The notes under the pieces: model-generated
Database searches by the model: none
Told to the model about the DNA's origin: nothing
Seen by the model: only the letters and a program-made list of their open reading frames with translations
From: Woeseiaceae bacterium
Lineage (GTDB): Bacteria; Pseudomonadota; Gammaproteobacteria; Steroidobacterales; Woeseiaceae
Length of the DNA: 23,145 nucleotides
Direction: 5' to 3'
Assembly: GCA_002728725.1 (NCBI GenBank)
Contig: PBVS01000035.1
Span: 2,394 to 25,538 of the forward strand
Shown: positions 16,059 through 23,145 of the stretch, in pieces
How positions within the stretch are numbered: the stretch's first letter is position 1
Layout of the letters: each line of letters opens with the position of its first letter
Made by a program: the position numbers and the translations under genes

Positions 16059-18896
16059 ATGAATACGGTAAAACAACAAGATTTAGGAACATTAGAGAGC
16101 CGCTCTGAAGATATAGTTTCTGTCGAAATTGATGGTAAACCAGTATCTGTAAAAACCGGCACCAGCGTAATGCGTGCCGCAAGAGAGTCAGGTATTGATG
16201 TTCCCAAGTTATGCGCAACTGATTCATTGAAATCTTTCGGCTCATGTCGCCTGTGCGTGGTTGAGATAGAGGGCAGAAGAGGTTTTCCAGCATCATGTAC
16301 GACATTAGTCGAAGACGGAATGATAATAAAAACACAGTCAGACAGTGTTGCAAAACTTAGACGGAATGTTATGGAACTTTATATTTCAGATCATCCTTTA
16401 GACTGTCTAACATGTTCTGCAAATGGAGATTGTGAACTTCAAGATATGGCAGGTGCAGTTGGCCTTCGGGATGTGAGATATGGTCTAGAGGGAAAAAATC
16501 ATTTGAGCGCAGAGATTGATGACAGCAATCCATACTTTAGTTTTGATGCGAGTAAATGCATTGTTTGTTCTCGCTGTGTAAGGGCTTGTGACGAGGTACA
16601 GGGCACGATGGCACTAACTATTCAAGGGAGAGGTTTCGAATCAAAAGTTTCTGCCAGTATCAACGAATCCTTTTTGGAATCTGAATGTGTCTCTTGTGGT
16701 GCTTGTGTTCAAGCTTGTCCAACTGCAACCTTAATGGAAAAAAGCATTATTGATCATGGTCAACCAGATCACAGTGTGGATACCACTTGTGCATATTGTG
16801 GAGTTGGTTGTTCCTTTAGGGCAGAAATGAAAGGCGATCAAGTCGTTAGAATGATCCCGAGTAAAGATGGAAAGGCAAATAATGGTCACAGCTGTGTGAA
16901 AGGAAGATTTGCATGGGGTTATTCAACACACAAGGAAAGGATTTTGGATCCACTGATAAGAGAAAACATCGGTGACCCATGGAAGAAAGTTAGCTGGGAT
17001 GAAGCAATTGCATATACAGCAAAGCGATTCAAGGAAATTCAAAACAAATATGGCAGAAAATCAATAGGAGGAATAACTTCCTCACGATGCACAGCAGAGG
17101 AAGTATATGCTGTTCAGAAGCTCGTTAGAACGGGTTTCAATAATAACAATGTAGATACCTGCGCGAGGGTCTGTCATTCTCCGACGGGTTACGGCTTAAA
17201 ACAAACTCTTGGAACATCTGCTGGAACTCAACCTTTTGAAAGTGTAATGGATGCAGATGTGATTCTTCTCATTGGTGCAAACCCAACAGATGGGCATCCA
17301 GTTTTTGCATCACAAATGAAAAGGCGTTTAAGACAAGGTGCAAAATTAATTATTCTTGATCCGAGAAAGATTGATTTGGTTGAGACACCAAAAATTAAAG
17401 CTAATTTCCACCTTCCTCTTAAGCCAGGAACTAATGTTGCTGTCATTAACGCACTCGCACATACAATCATAAGTGAAAATTTATATGATCAAGATTACGT
17501 TAATGAGCGTTGTGATACAGATTCCTTTGAATCATGGAAAGATTGTATTTTGAAACCTGAAAATAAACCTGAAAATGTTGAAAAAATATGTGGTGTTGAT
17601 GCAGAGATTATAAAATCCGCTGCAAGATTATATGCAGAAGGAGAAAGAAGCGCGATTTATTACGGGCTCGGTGTGACTGAACACAGTCAGGGCTCAACCA
17701 TGGTAATGGGTATGGCAAACCTTGCAATGGCTACAGGTAACATTGGTTATTCAGGCTGCGGAGTTAATCCTCTCAGAGGACAAAATAATGTCCAGGGATC
17801 ATGCGACATGGGTTCTTTCCCTCATGAACTTCCCGGATATCAGCCTGTTCAAGATGACGAGGTTAGAGGAGCATTTGAGAAAGCCTGGAATGTTGCAATT
17901 GATTCTGAACCAGGTTTTCGAATACCAAACATGTTTGACGCTGCAATCTCTGGAGAGTTCATGGGAATGTATATCCAAGGTGAGGATCTGGCTCAGTCGG
18001 ATCCAAACACTCAGCACGTCGAAGCTGCCCTTGGAAATATGGAATGCATTGTTGTTCAAGATTTATTTCTTAATGAAACAGCAAAATTTGCACATGTCTT
18101 TCTTCCTGGAACCTCCTTCCTTGAAAAAAATGGAACGTTCATTAATGCAGAAAGAAGAATAAACAGAGTGAGACCGGTTATGAAACCTCGTCAAGGAATG
18201 CATGAATGGCTCATAACACAGAAGATAGCAAACGCTCTTGGTTATCCCATGAATTTCAATAATGAAGCAGAAATCATGGATGAAATAGCCAGGCTTACAC
18301 CCACCTTTAGGAATGTATCGCATGAATTTCTTGATAGATTTGGAAGCGTACAGTGGCCTTGCAATGAAAATGCTCCTCAGGGAACACCTATCATGCATAT
18401 TGACAATTTTGTTAGGGGTAAGGGCTTATTCATTGAGACTGATTTTGTGGCGACCGAAGAAAGAACCACAAGAAAATTCCCATTACTATTAACAACTGGT
18501 CGAATACTCTCACAGTACAATGTTGGAGCGCAAACGCGAAGAACAGAAAATGTTGTTTGGCACGACAAAGACTTATTAGAAATTCATCCGCATGATGCAG
18601 AAACACGTGGAATAAAGAATCATGACCAAGTTTCTCTTGCCAGCAGGAAAGGTGAAATCACTTTAACTGCCAAAATTACGGAGCGCGTTCAACCGGGTGT
18701 TGTTTATACGACGTTTCATAATCCGGAGACTGGGGCCAATGTTGTTACAACTGAACACAGTGATTGGGCCACGAACTGTCCGGAATACAAAGTTACAGCT
18801 GTTCAAATTGCACCCGCTAATCACAAATCAAAATGGCAAGATCAGTTTGAAATTCGCGATCAACAAGAAGGTAAAATCGCAGAAGCAGTTAACTAA
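16059..18896 (+). CDS. fdsA: NAD-dependent formate dehydrogenase alpha (catalytic molybdenum) subunit
   Basis: FdsA oxidises formate to CO2 at a bis-MGD cofactor in the cytosol. The 945-residue protein carries a complete electron wire. The 2Fe-2S ligands are Cys52, Cys63, Cys66 and Cys80. A His-ligated 4Fe-4S site has His112, Cys116, Cys119 and Cys125. Two ferredoxin clusters use Cys167/170/173/177 and Cys210/213/216/220. The cluster next to molybdenum uses Cys244, Cys247, Cys251 and Cys279. The molybdenum ligand is Cys372, followed by His373, in CARVCHSPTG; its codon is TGT, so this is not a selenoprotein. I chose the ATG at 16059 because AAGGAA lies just upstream and the following residues align with FdsA N termini. 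A TTG at 16023 would add 12 residues and overlap fdsB. The stop overlaps the opposite-strand SYLF gene by 4 nt. Confidence 0.97.
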   Translation: MNTVKQQDLGTLESRSEDIVSVEIDGKPVSVKTGTSVMRAARESGIDVPKLCATDSLKSFGSCRLCVVEIEGRRGFPASCTTLVEDGMIIKTQSDSVAKLRRNVMELYISDHPLDCLTCSANGDCELQDMAGAVGLRDVRYGLEGKNHLSAEIDDSNPYFSFDASKCIVCSRCVRACDEVQGTMALTIQGRGFESKVSASINESFLESECVSCGACVQACPTATLMEKSIIDHGQPDHSVDTTCAYCGVGCSFRAEMKGDQVVRMIPSKDGKANNGHSCVKGRFAWGYSTHKERILDPLIRENIGDPWKKVSWDEAIAYTAKRFKEIQNKYGRKSIGGITSSRCTAEEVYAVQKLVRTGFNNNNVDTCARVCHSPTGYGLKQTLGTSAGTQPFESVMDADVILLIGANPTDGHPVFASQMKRRLRQGAKLIILDPRKIDLVETPKIKANFHLPLKPGTNVAVINALAHTIISENLYDQDYVNERCDTDSFESWKDCILKPENKPENVEKICGVDAEIIKSAARLYAEGERSAIYYGLGVTEHSQGSTMVMGMANLAMATGNIGYSGCGVNPLRGQNNVQGSCDMGSFPHELPGYQPVQDDEVRGAFEKAWNVAIDSEPGFRIPNMFDAAISGEFMGMYIQGEDLAQSDPNTQHVEAALGNMECIVVQDLFLNETAKFAHVFLPGTSFLEKNGTFINAERRINRVRPVMKPRQGMHEWLITQKIANALGYPMNFNNEAEIMDEIARLTPTFRNVSHEFLDRFGSVQWPCNENAPQGTPIMHIDNFVRGKGLFIETDFVATEERTTRKFPLLLTTGRILSQYNVGAQTRRTENVVWHDKDLLEIHPHDAETRGIKNHDQVSLASRKGEITLTAKITERVQPGVVYTTFHNPETGANVVTTEHSDWATNCPEYKVTAVQIAPANHKSKWQDQFEIRDQQEGKIAEAVN

Positions 18897-19513
18897 TTTG
18901 ATTTGTCCAATTTTGTAAATACCGAACCTTCTAGAGTAAGGCTATACATCAATCCTCTGCTGTCAAAAACAAAAGCCACAACAGGATCCAATATGTTATC
19001 ACTATCGATAGATTGGCTCAGGCCCTTATCAATGATGGTTATATGCCCATCTAAACCTACTTTCCAACCTGGATTATTTTGAAAGCTGTCTAATAAATCC
19101 TCAGTCATAAAAGCAATTACAACTGCTTTTGCTTGAGCGCCTGCCTGAAAACCGAGTGAGCCAGAGCTTATTCTGTAATAATCTGTACTTAATTCAGAAA
19201 CTTTCAAAACACCTTCACCAGTCTCAAGACCAATACCCATACCTACTTTCACGACTCTAGGAAAAACGAGATAACCATAGGCTTGGTTTAAAATCAGTTT
19301 TGATTCACTGATTTCTTGTGTTAAAAGATCTAAAGCAAGCTCAGCATCTCTATCGATTTCAAATGCACTTGCCTCAACAACATCTCGCAACGAATCTCGT
19401 AACGTCTCAATTACAGTATTGAGTGAGTCGGGTATGTTTTGCGCCATTCCATATTGCGAAAAAAATAATGACATCAAGGTAATAATAAAAATCTTATTTA
19501 TAATTTTTTTCAT
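18893..19513 (-). CDS. SYLF-domain (YSC84-related) exported protein
   Basis: This 206-residue protein has a Sec signal peptide (hydrophobic core about 7-20, likely cleavage after GMA, residue 24) and a C-terminal SYLF/YSC84 domain (about 75-200). The domain shows the pattern AYGYLVFPRVVKVGMGIG, a Gly-rich segment, and GSLGFQAGAQAKAVVIAF. In eukaryotes this domain binds phosphoinositides. The bacterial periplasmic versions have no settled function, though lipid binding is presumed. It is the last gene of the hutH-hutG-sorA-sorB run, 9 nt after sorB. Its stop codon overlaps the stop of fdsA on the other strand by 4 nt. The start ATG has only a weak GAGA element upstream. I cannot say from sequence whether it has anything to do with sulfite oxidation. 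Confidence 0.85.
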   Translation of the reverse strand: MKKIINKIFIITLMSLFFSQYGMAQNIPDSLNTVIETLRDSLRDVVEASAFEIDRDAELALDLLTQEISESKLILNQAYGYLVFPRVVKVGMGIGLETGEGVLKVSELSTDYYRISSGSLGFQAGAQAKAVVIAFMTEDLLDSFQNNPGWKVGLDGHITIIDKGLSQSIDSDNILDPVVAFVFDSRGLMYSLTLEGSVFTKLDKSN

Positions 19514-19522
19514 ATTTTCTCA

Positions 19523-19852
19523 TTATTCAATAGGCATTAAGCTATCAATTATAGGTTGTCTTCTTAAGTTTTCTCTTGAAGAATATGTTTTCGATAAATA
19601 ATCCAATATCTGATTCTCGATGACTGGATCAAATTCCCAGAGATTCTGTGTTTGTTGCATCCATTTTATCATGTCATGCCAACCTTCTCTGTCTGCCCTT
19701 TGAGATGTAACCAATTTATATGAGTGGCATGCTCCACAGTGCATCCTTATTAATTCCCAACCTGGAGCAATTTTAAGCCCTGTAACAGGATCATCTGCAG
19801 AAAAAGCTGCATTACTAATTATGAAAACAAATACTAGTAAAATCTTTCGCAT
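19523..19852 (-). CDS. sorB: Monohaem c-type cytochrome subunit of sulfite dehydrogenase
   Basis: This 109-residue exported protein has a signal peptide (hydrophobic core 4-15, cleavage after FSA, residue 19) and one haem c site, CGACH, with Cys39, Cys42 and His43. Met61 or Met65 in MIKWM is a plausible sixth iron ligand. Its size and its position 6 nt after a SorA-type molybdoenzyme fit SorB, the subunit that accepts electrons from sulfite oxidation and passes them to a soluble cytochrome c. SoxD, the partner of SoxC, is much larger and dihaem, which argues against a Sox assignment. There is no clear Shine-Dalgarno, so translation is probably coupled to sorA. The SYLF gene follows 9 nt later. 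Confidence 0.85.
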   Translation of the reverse strand: MRKILLVFVFIISNAAFSADDPVTGLKIAPGWELIRMHCGACHSYKLVTSQRADREGWHDMIKWMQQTQNLWEFDPVIENQILDYLSKTYSSRENLRRQPIIDSLMPIE

Positions 19853-19858
19853 ATTTAA

Positions 19859-21175
19859 TTATATTTTCACACTCACTGCTATTCGATGACATGCGTTGTT
19901 TAGGTATCCTCTTGGATTCCATTGTGGCAAAACTACTGGTTGAGATCTTCCTATATCGTCAACCGCTCTTGCCCAGATTTCATAATAACCAGACTGAGGA
20001 AATTCGACATCATGCTCCCAATGCTGCCAAGCATGAGTATTAATAGGTCTATCTAACTTAGCTTTTTTCCAGGTTGCGCCAAAGTCATAGGAACAAAAGA
20101 GTTCTTTTACCTTCAAATCACCCGCCCAGGCATGCCCTCTAATTTTTAGTTTAGAATTTTTATTATGCATGATCCCTGATTTAGGGAAAGTAATCAGTGA
20201 CTTAACGGGCATCGATTCGATAATGCACATATCTTTATCATCAACCTTTGAGCCTGGTTTGACAGGTTCACATGGGACCCGATATGACTGTCCGTTCATT
20301 TTTTCACCATCATGAACAATGTTTCTAATTAAAATTTTATTAAGCCATTTTCCTGAAACTGATGCAGGCCAACCAGAGCAGATCATTCTAACTGGTGCAC
20401 CGTGAATCAAAGGTAGTGGCATACCATTCATTTCCCAAACAATAAGGGATTCATCTTTAATAGCCTTCCATATTGGAACGCCCCGAGAAATGGGCTTCTT
20501 CCTTGAGTCACCAGAAAGATGCCTGTCTCCTCCCTCATAAGCAACATAGAGAGCATCTTCTTTTACCCCAACATATTCCAAAACATCTTTTATTCTTACC
20601 CCCGTCCATTCTGGACATCCAATTGCACCAGTAGACCATTGATTGCCTCTCGCAGGAGGAGTAAACTCAGATCTACCATTTCCCCCACATTCGAGTTGAA
20701 GTTGCATAGTATGATGCTTAAATTTTGTTTTTAATTCTTCCAAAGACAATGTTGTTTTATTCATACAAGACTCTCCTGTGATATGTATCGTCCATTTTTT
20801 GGGATCAATTTGAGACTCAACTGGAGGAATACCATTATTTCTTACAAAAAGTCTTGATGCTGGTGTGACATTATCATCCAACAAATGCGCCGGTGTTTCA
20901 GCATTAAATGGTCTATCATTCAATAATATAAGGTCATCTTTTCCATACAATTGAAATGGGTCATAGCTTTGTGAAAAAGCTGCAGGGATCATACCTGCAG
21001 GAAAGTTTTTCGCAAATGGTATTGATGAACCTAACGCCAGACTCATTGATGCTAGGCCAGCTTTTCTGAGGAAACCTCTCCTTGAAATTGGATCAGATTC
21101 TCTTCCCCAGACAAACTTGTCAGCTGTTATCGGATCCTTATTATAAAGTTCATGCAGTCCTTTAGATTTTTTCAT
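19859..21175 (-). CDS. sorA: SorA-type sulfite dehydrogenase, molybdenum subunit
   Basis: SorA oxidises sulfite to sulfate in the periplasm at a Mo-pyranopterin. The 438-residue protein has a twin-arginine signal (SRRGFLRK, Arg32-Arg33, hydrophobic 39-50), expected for export after cofactor insertion. A sulfite-oxidase fold follows. The molybdenum ligand is Cys163 in LECGGNGRSEF, and GNQWSTGAIGCPEWTGVRIK and GAPVRMICSGWPASVSGKW are typical of this group. The C-terminal dimerisation domain (about 310-430) contains HAWAGDLKV and SYDFGATWKKA. The CGGNGR context and the adjacent monohaem cytochrome fit SorAB better than SoxC or MsrP. The ATG is preceded by AAAGGTG and begins 1 nt after the hutG stop, an unusual coupling with a histidine-catabolism gene. 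The Tat signal has a long, charged n-region of about 30 residues. Confidence 0.92.
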   Translation of the reverse strand: MKKSKGLHELYNKDPITADKFVWGRESDPISRRGFLRKAGLASMSLALGSSIPFAKNFPAGMIPAAFSQSYDPFQLYGKDDLILLNDRPFNAETPAHLLDDNVTPASRLFVRNNGIPPVESQIDPKKWTIHITGESCMNKTTLSLEELKTKFKHHTMQLQLECGGNGRSEFTPPARGNQWSTGAIGCPEWTGVRIKDVLEYVGVKEDALYVAYEGGDRHLSGDSRKKPISRGVPIWKAIKDESLIVWEMNGMPLPLIHGAPVRMICSGWPASVSGKWLNKILIRNIVHDGEKMNGQSYRVPCEPVKPGSKVDDKDMCIIESMPVKSLITFPKSGIMHNKNSKLKIRGHAWAGDLKVKELFCSYDFGATWKKAKLDRPINTHAWQHWEHDVEFPQSGYYEIWARAVDDIGRSQPVVLPQWNPRGYLNNACHRIAVSVKI

Positions 21176-21176
21176 A

Positions 21177-21992
21177 TCACCTTTCTTTGAAATATTCCGC
21201 TGAATTCACAATAAAAGTATCTAGCATTAATTTCAATATCGGAGTTAATTTTTTAGAGAGTCTTTCATCATAAGATAAAGTTAACTCATTCATGTAAGTT
21301 CGTTGAGCGATTTCCATCTGAATTGCAAATACATTTTCAGCTGGTTCACCATAGTGACGAGTAATATACCCTCCTTTGAATCTATCATTAATGACAACAG
21401 AAAAGCCTGAATCACTGGCAACCTTGTGTATTGATTCTGTTATCGAATTAGGGCAACTTTCTCCAGAATTAGTACCAATATTCAAGTTAGGTAATTCACC
21501 CTCAAAAAGATTAGGAATTCTACTTTTAATTGAATGAGCATCCCATAGTATCGCATAACCATACTTTGATTTTATAGATTCGAGAGTTTGCTTAATTTTG
21601 TCATGATATGGTTTCCAGTAGGATTCAACCCTCCTCTTTATTGTCAATTCACTAATCTCATTATCATCACTGTATAAATGTTCACCTGAAAAGGATTTTA
21701 TAGGACATAGACCAGTTGACTGATAGTCCTTATAAAGCTTCGTATCGTCTGAAGATCTGTTTAGATCAACAACATATCTTGAAAAATTTGCACTAATTAT
21801 ATTCCATTGAGTGTCTTTGAAAGATTCATAAAGTCTGTTCATGTGCCAGTCAGTATCAGGTAGTTCATGGAATTTTTCTTTAAATGATTTTTTTATATCT
21901 TCTGATAACAATCGTCCATCATGAGGAATACTCACAAGCAAAGGTGAATTACCCTCATAAAAACTGAAGGTTTTTAGTTCATTATTGGACAT
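21177..21992 (-). CDS. hutG: N-formylglutamate deformylase
   Basis: HutG of this type hydrolyses N-formyl-L-glutamate to glutamate and formate, the last step of the five-enzyme histidine route. From the chosen start the protein has 271 residues. It shows the N-formylglutamate amidohydrolase pattern: SIPHDG (21-26), DTDW (46-49), VDLNR (75-79), WDAHS (150-154) and GGYITRHYG (207-215). The histidines and acids of these blocks are the likely zinc and substrate ligands. An ATG ten codons upstream (22022) would give 281 residues and a 41-nt overlap with hutH. I prefer 21992 because known members begin shortly before the FYEGNSPLLVSIPH block and the overlap falls to 11 nt. Neither has a good Shine-Dalgarno. 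It follows hutH directly, which strengthens the assignment. Confidence 0.92.
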   Translation of the reverse strand: MSNNELKTFSFYEGNSPLLVSIPHDGRLLSEDIKKSFKEKFHELPDTDWHMNRLYESFKDTQWNIISANFSRYVVDLNRSSDDTKLYKDYQSTGLCPIKSFSGEHLYSDDNEISELTIKRRVESYWKPYHDKIKQTLESIKSKYGYAILWDAHSIKSRIPNLFEGELPNLNIGTNSGESCPNSITESIHKVASDSGFSVVINDRFKGGYITRHYGEPAENVFAIQMEIAQRTYMNELTLSYDERLSKKLTPILKLMLDTFIVNSAEYFKER

Positions 21993-23145
21993 TGAATATT
22001 TTATAACTTTGCCCAAAAACATGGCCTTGAATTAAAGCTCTAGACAGCGCCTCTATTTCATTTGCGAGAGATCTATCATCTTCTATTGGCTCTGAAAAAG
22101 TTCGTACTTCTGCAAGAGCCTTTTGCAAAAGACTGGACGTTTTTAGTGGCTTGTGAAACTCAATGCCCTGTGAGGCGCTCAACAACTCAATTGCGAGTAT
22201 ATACGATAAATTTTCATTCATATTCATCAATCTATATGCAGCATGTGTTGCCATACTTACATGATCTTCCTGATTTGCAGATGTCGGAATTGAATCAACA
22301 CTGGCTGGATGAGCAAAAAGCTTATTTTCAGAGACCAATGCGGCTGCAGTTACTTGGTGGATCATAAAACCAGAATTTAAACCGCTTTTTTTGATAAGGA
22401 AAGGTGGAAGTCCGCTCAAATTAGAGTCAACAAGCAAAGCGCTCCTTCTTTCTGAGATAGACCCCATTTCAGCTATTGCCACAGCCAGTTGGTCAGCAAC
22501 GAGTGCCACTGGCTCTGCGTGAAAATTGCCACCTGAAATAATCTCATTATCATCTGCAAAAACTAAAGGGTTATCAGTTACAGCATTTGCCTCGATTGAT
22601 AGAATAGATGCAATATATCTAATTGAGTCCAAGCAAGCACCCATGACCTGAGGCTGACATCGAACAGAATAGGGATCTTGAATACGGTCACAATTCGCGT
22701 GTGATTTTAGTATCTCGCTGCCATCAATAAGCTTAGTTAACTCTTTCGCTACATCAATCTGCCCCTTCTGACCTCTCGCCTCATGGATACGCTCATCGAA
22801 CGGTGTAATGCTGCCCTTAATTGCTTCCAATGTAAGTGCGCCCGATATAATTGCTGAAAGAAATAAATTTTCTGTTTCAAAATATGCATTTAACGCAATG
22901 GCTGTTGATACTTGAGTGCCATTTAAAAGCGCCAAACCTTCTTTTGGTCCGAGTTCTATAGGTTTGAGATTTGATTTCGCTAAAGCTTTACTAGCAGATA
23001 GCTTGACTCCTTTATAGTTGACATAACCCTCTCCTATTAATGCTTGCGATAGATGAGCAAGTGGAGCTAAATCTCCTGAAGCTCCAACAGAACCTTTTGA
23101 GGGTATACATGGGTATAGCTCTAGATTTATAAATTCACATAAACG
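21982..23145 (-). CDS. hutH: Histidine ammonia-lyase, 5' end beyond the window
   Basis: The reading frame is open from the right edge of the window to the TAA at 21982, giving 387 residues of an expected 500 or so. Roughly 120 N-terminal residues are therefore missing because of the window boundary, not a mutation. HutH deaminates L-histidine to urocanate using an MIO cofactor formed from an Ala-Ser-Gly triad. The triad is present in GSVGASGDLAPLAH, with codons at 23074-23082. The NQEDHVSMATHAA block (about residue 291 of the visible part) is the histidine-specific signature. Phenylalanine and tyrosine lyases have different residues there. A TTG at 22935 is internal, not a start. The 3' end overlaps hutG by 11 nt. 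The promoter and any hutU, hutI or hutF genes would lie off the right edge. Confidence 0.96.
   Translation of the reverse strand, partial: RLCEFINLELYPCIPSKGSVGASGDLAPLAHLSQALIGEGYVNYKGVKLSASKALAKSNLKPIELGPKEGLALLNGTQVSTAIALNAYFETENLFLSAIISGALTLEAIKGSITPFDERIHEARGQKGQIDVAKELTKLIDGSEILKSHANCDRIQDPYSVRCQPQVMGACLDSIRYIASILSIEANAVTDNPLVFADDNEIISGGNFHAEPVALVADQLAVAIAEMGSISERRSALLVDSNLSGLPPFLIKKSGLNSGFMIHQVTAAALVSENKLFAHPASVDSIPTSANQEDHVSMATHAAYRLMNMNENLSYILAIELLSASQGIEFHKPLKTSSLLQKALAEVRTFSEPIEDDRSLANEIEALSRALIQGHVFGQSYKIFNVQ

Noticed and set aside
15736..16353. Antisense open frame of 205 codons across the fdsB-fdsA junction
   Set aside because: It lies opposite two genes with fully supported motifs, has no recognisable domain, and its composition is what the reverse strand of these genes would give.
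17172..17174. Possible selenocysteine at the formate dehydrogenase molybdenum ligand
   Set aside because: The codon is TGT (cysteine), as in FdsA-type enzymes, so no recoding is needed.
17722..18162. Alternative-frame open stretch of 146 codons within fdsA
   Set aside because: The fdsA frame continues uninterrupted through this stretch with conserved molybdopterin-domain sequence.
19859..21175. SoxC or MsrP assignment for the sulfite-oxidase-fold protein
   Set aside because: The active-site context, the C-terminal dimerisation domain and the small monohaem partner fit SorAB; MsrP lacks that domain and SoxC pairs with a larger dihaem SoxD.
22935..23145. Reading the hutH frame as a short protein starting at a TTG near 22935
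   Set aside because: The same frame stays open to the window edge and includes the Ala-Ser-Gly cofactor triad, so the gene is simply cut by the boundary.

Overview
The window is a densely packed, AT-rich stretch of bacterial chromosome. The gene families suggest a gammaproteobacterium, probably free-living and aerobic: SohB, an AspC-type aminotransferase, and a MoxR/DUF58/DUF4381/VWA/BatD operon. Short or negative intergenic distances, many non-ATG starts and three convergent gene pairs with almost no space between them suggest a compact, possibly marine, genome. This placement is an inference from gene content, not a taxonomic call. I saw no tRNA, rRNA, CRISPR array, insertion sequence or phage gene.

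Layout from left to right. (1) Positions 19-2071, minus strand: sohB (inner-membrane S49 peptidase) downstream of lipA (lipoyl synthase). (2) Positions 2168-3607, plus strand: a secreted helical-repeat protein with a C-terminal OmpA-type peptidoglycan-binding domain, divergent from lipA. (3) Positions 3617-11259, minus strand: a seven-gene run read as moxR, DUF58, DUF4381, batA (VWA), batB/C (VWA fused to TPR), batD, and a YigB-like HAD phosphatase. Its first six genes are the usual parts of a MoxR-VWA envelope chaperone/stress system. (4) Positions 11374-11835, plus strand: a secreted DUF192 protein. (5) Positions 11826-13022, minus strand: an aspartate aminotransferase. (6) Positions 13182-18896, plus strand: fdhD-fdsG-fdsB-fdsA, a cytosolic NAD-dependent molybdenum formate dehydrogenase with its maturation sulfurtransferase. 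(7) Positions 18893-23145, minus strand: read as hutH (cut by the window edge), hutG, sorA, sorB and a SYLF-domain protein, with gaps of at most 9 nt.

How the genes may work together. HutH opens histidine degradation and HutG (N-formylglutamate deformylase) ends the five-step branch, releasing glutamate and formate. The neighbouring Fds enzyme oxidises formate to CO2 with NAD+. The aminotransferase can move the glutamate nitrogen to oxaloacetate. In the same tandem run as hutHG sits a SorAB-type periplasmic sulfite dehydrogenase, the second molybdoenzyme of the window. The most interesting observation is therefore a compact histidine/formate/sulfite oxidation island, built of known families but in an arrangement I do not recognise as standard. 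No wholly unknown system could be supported.
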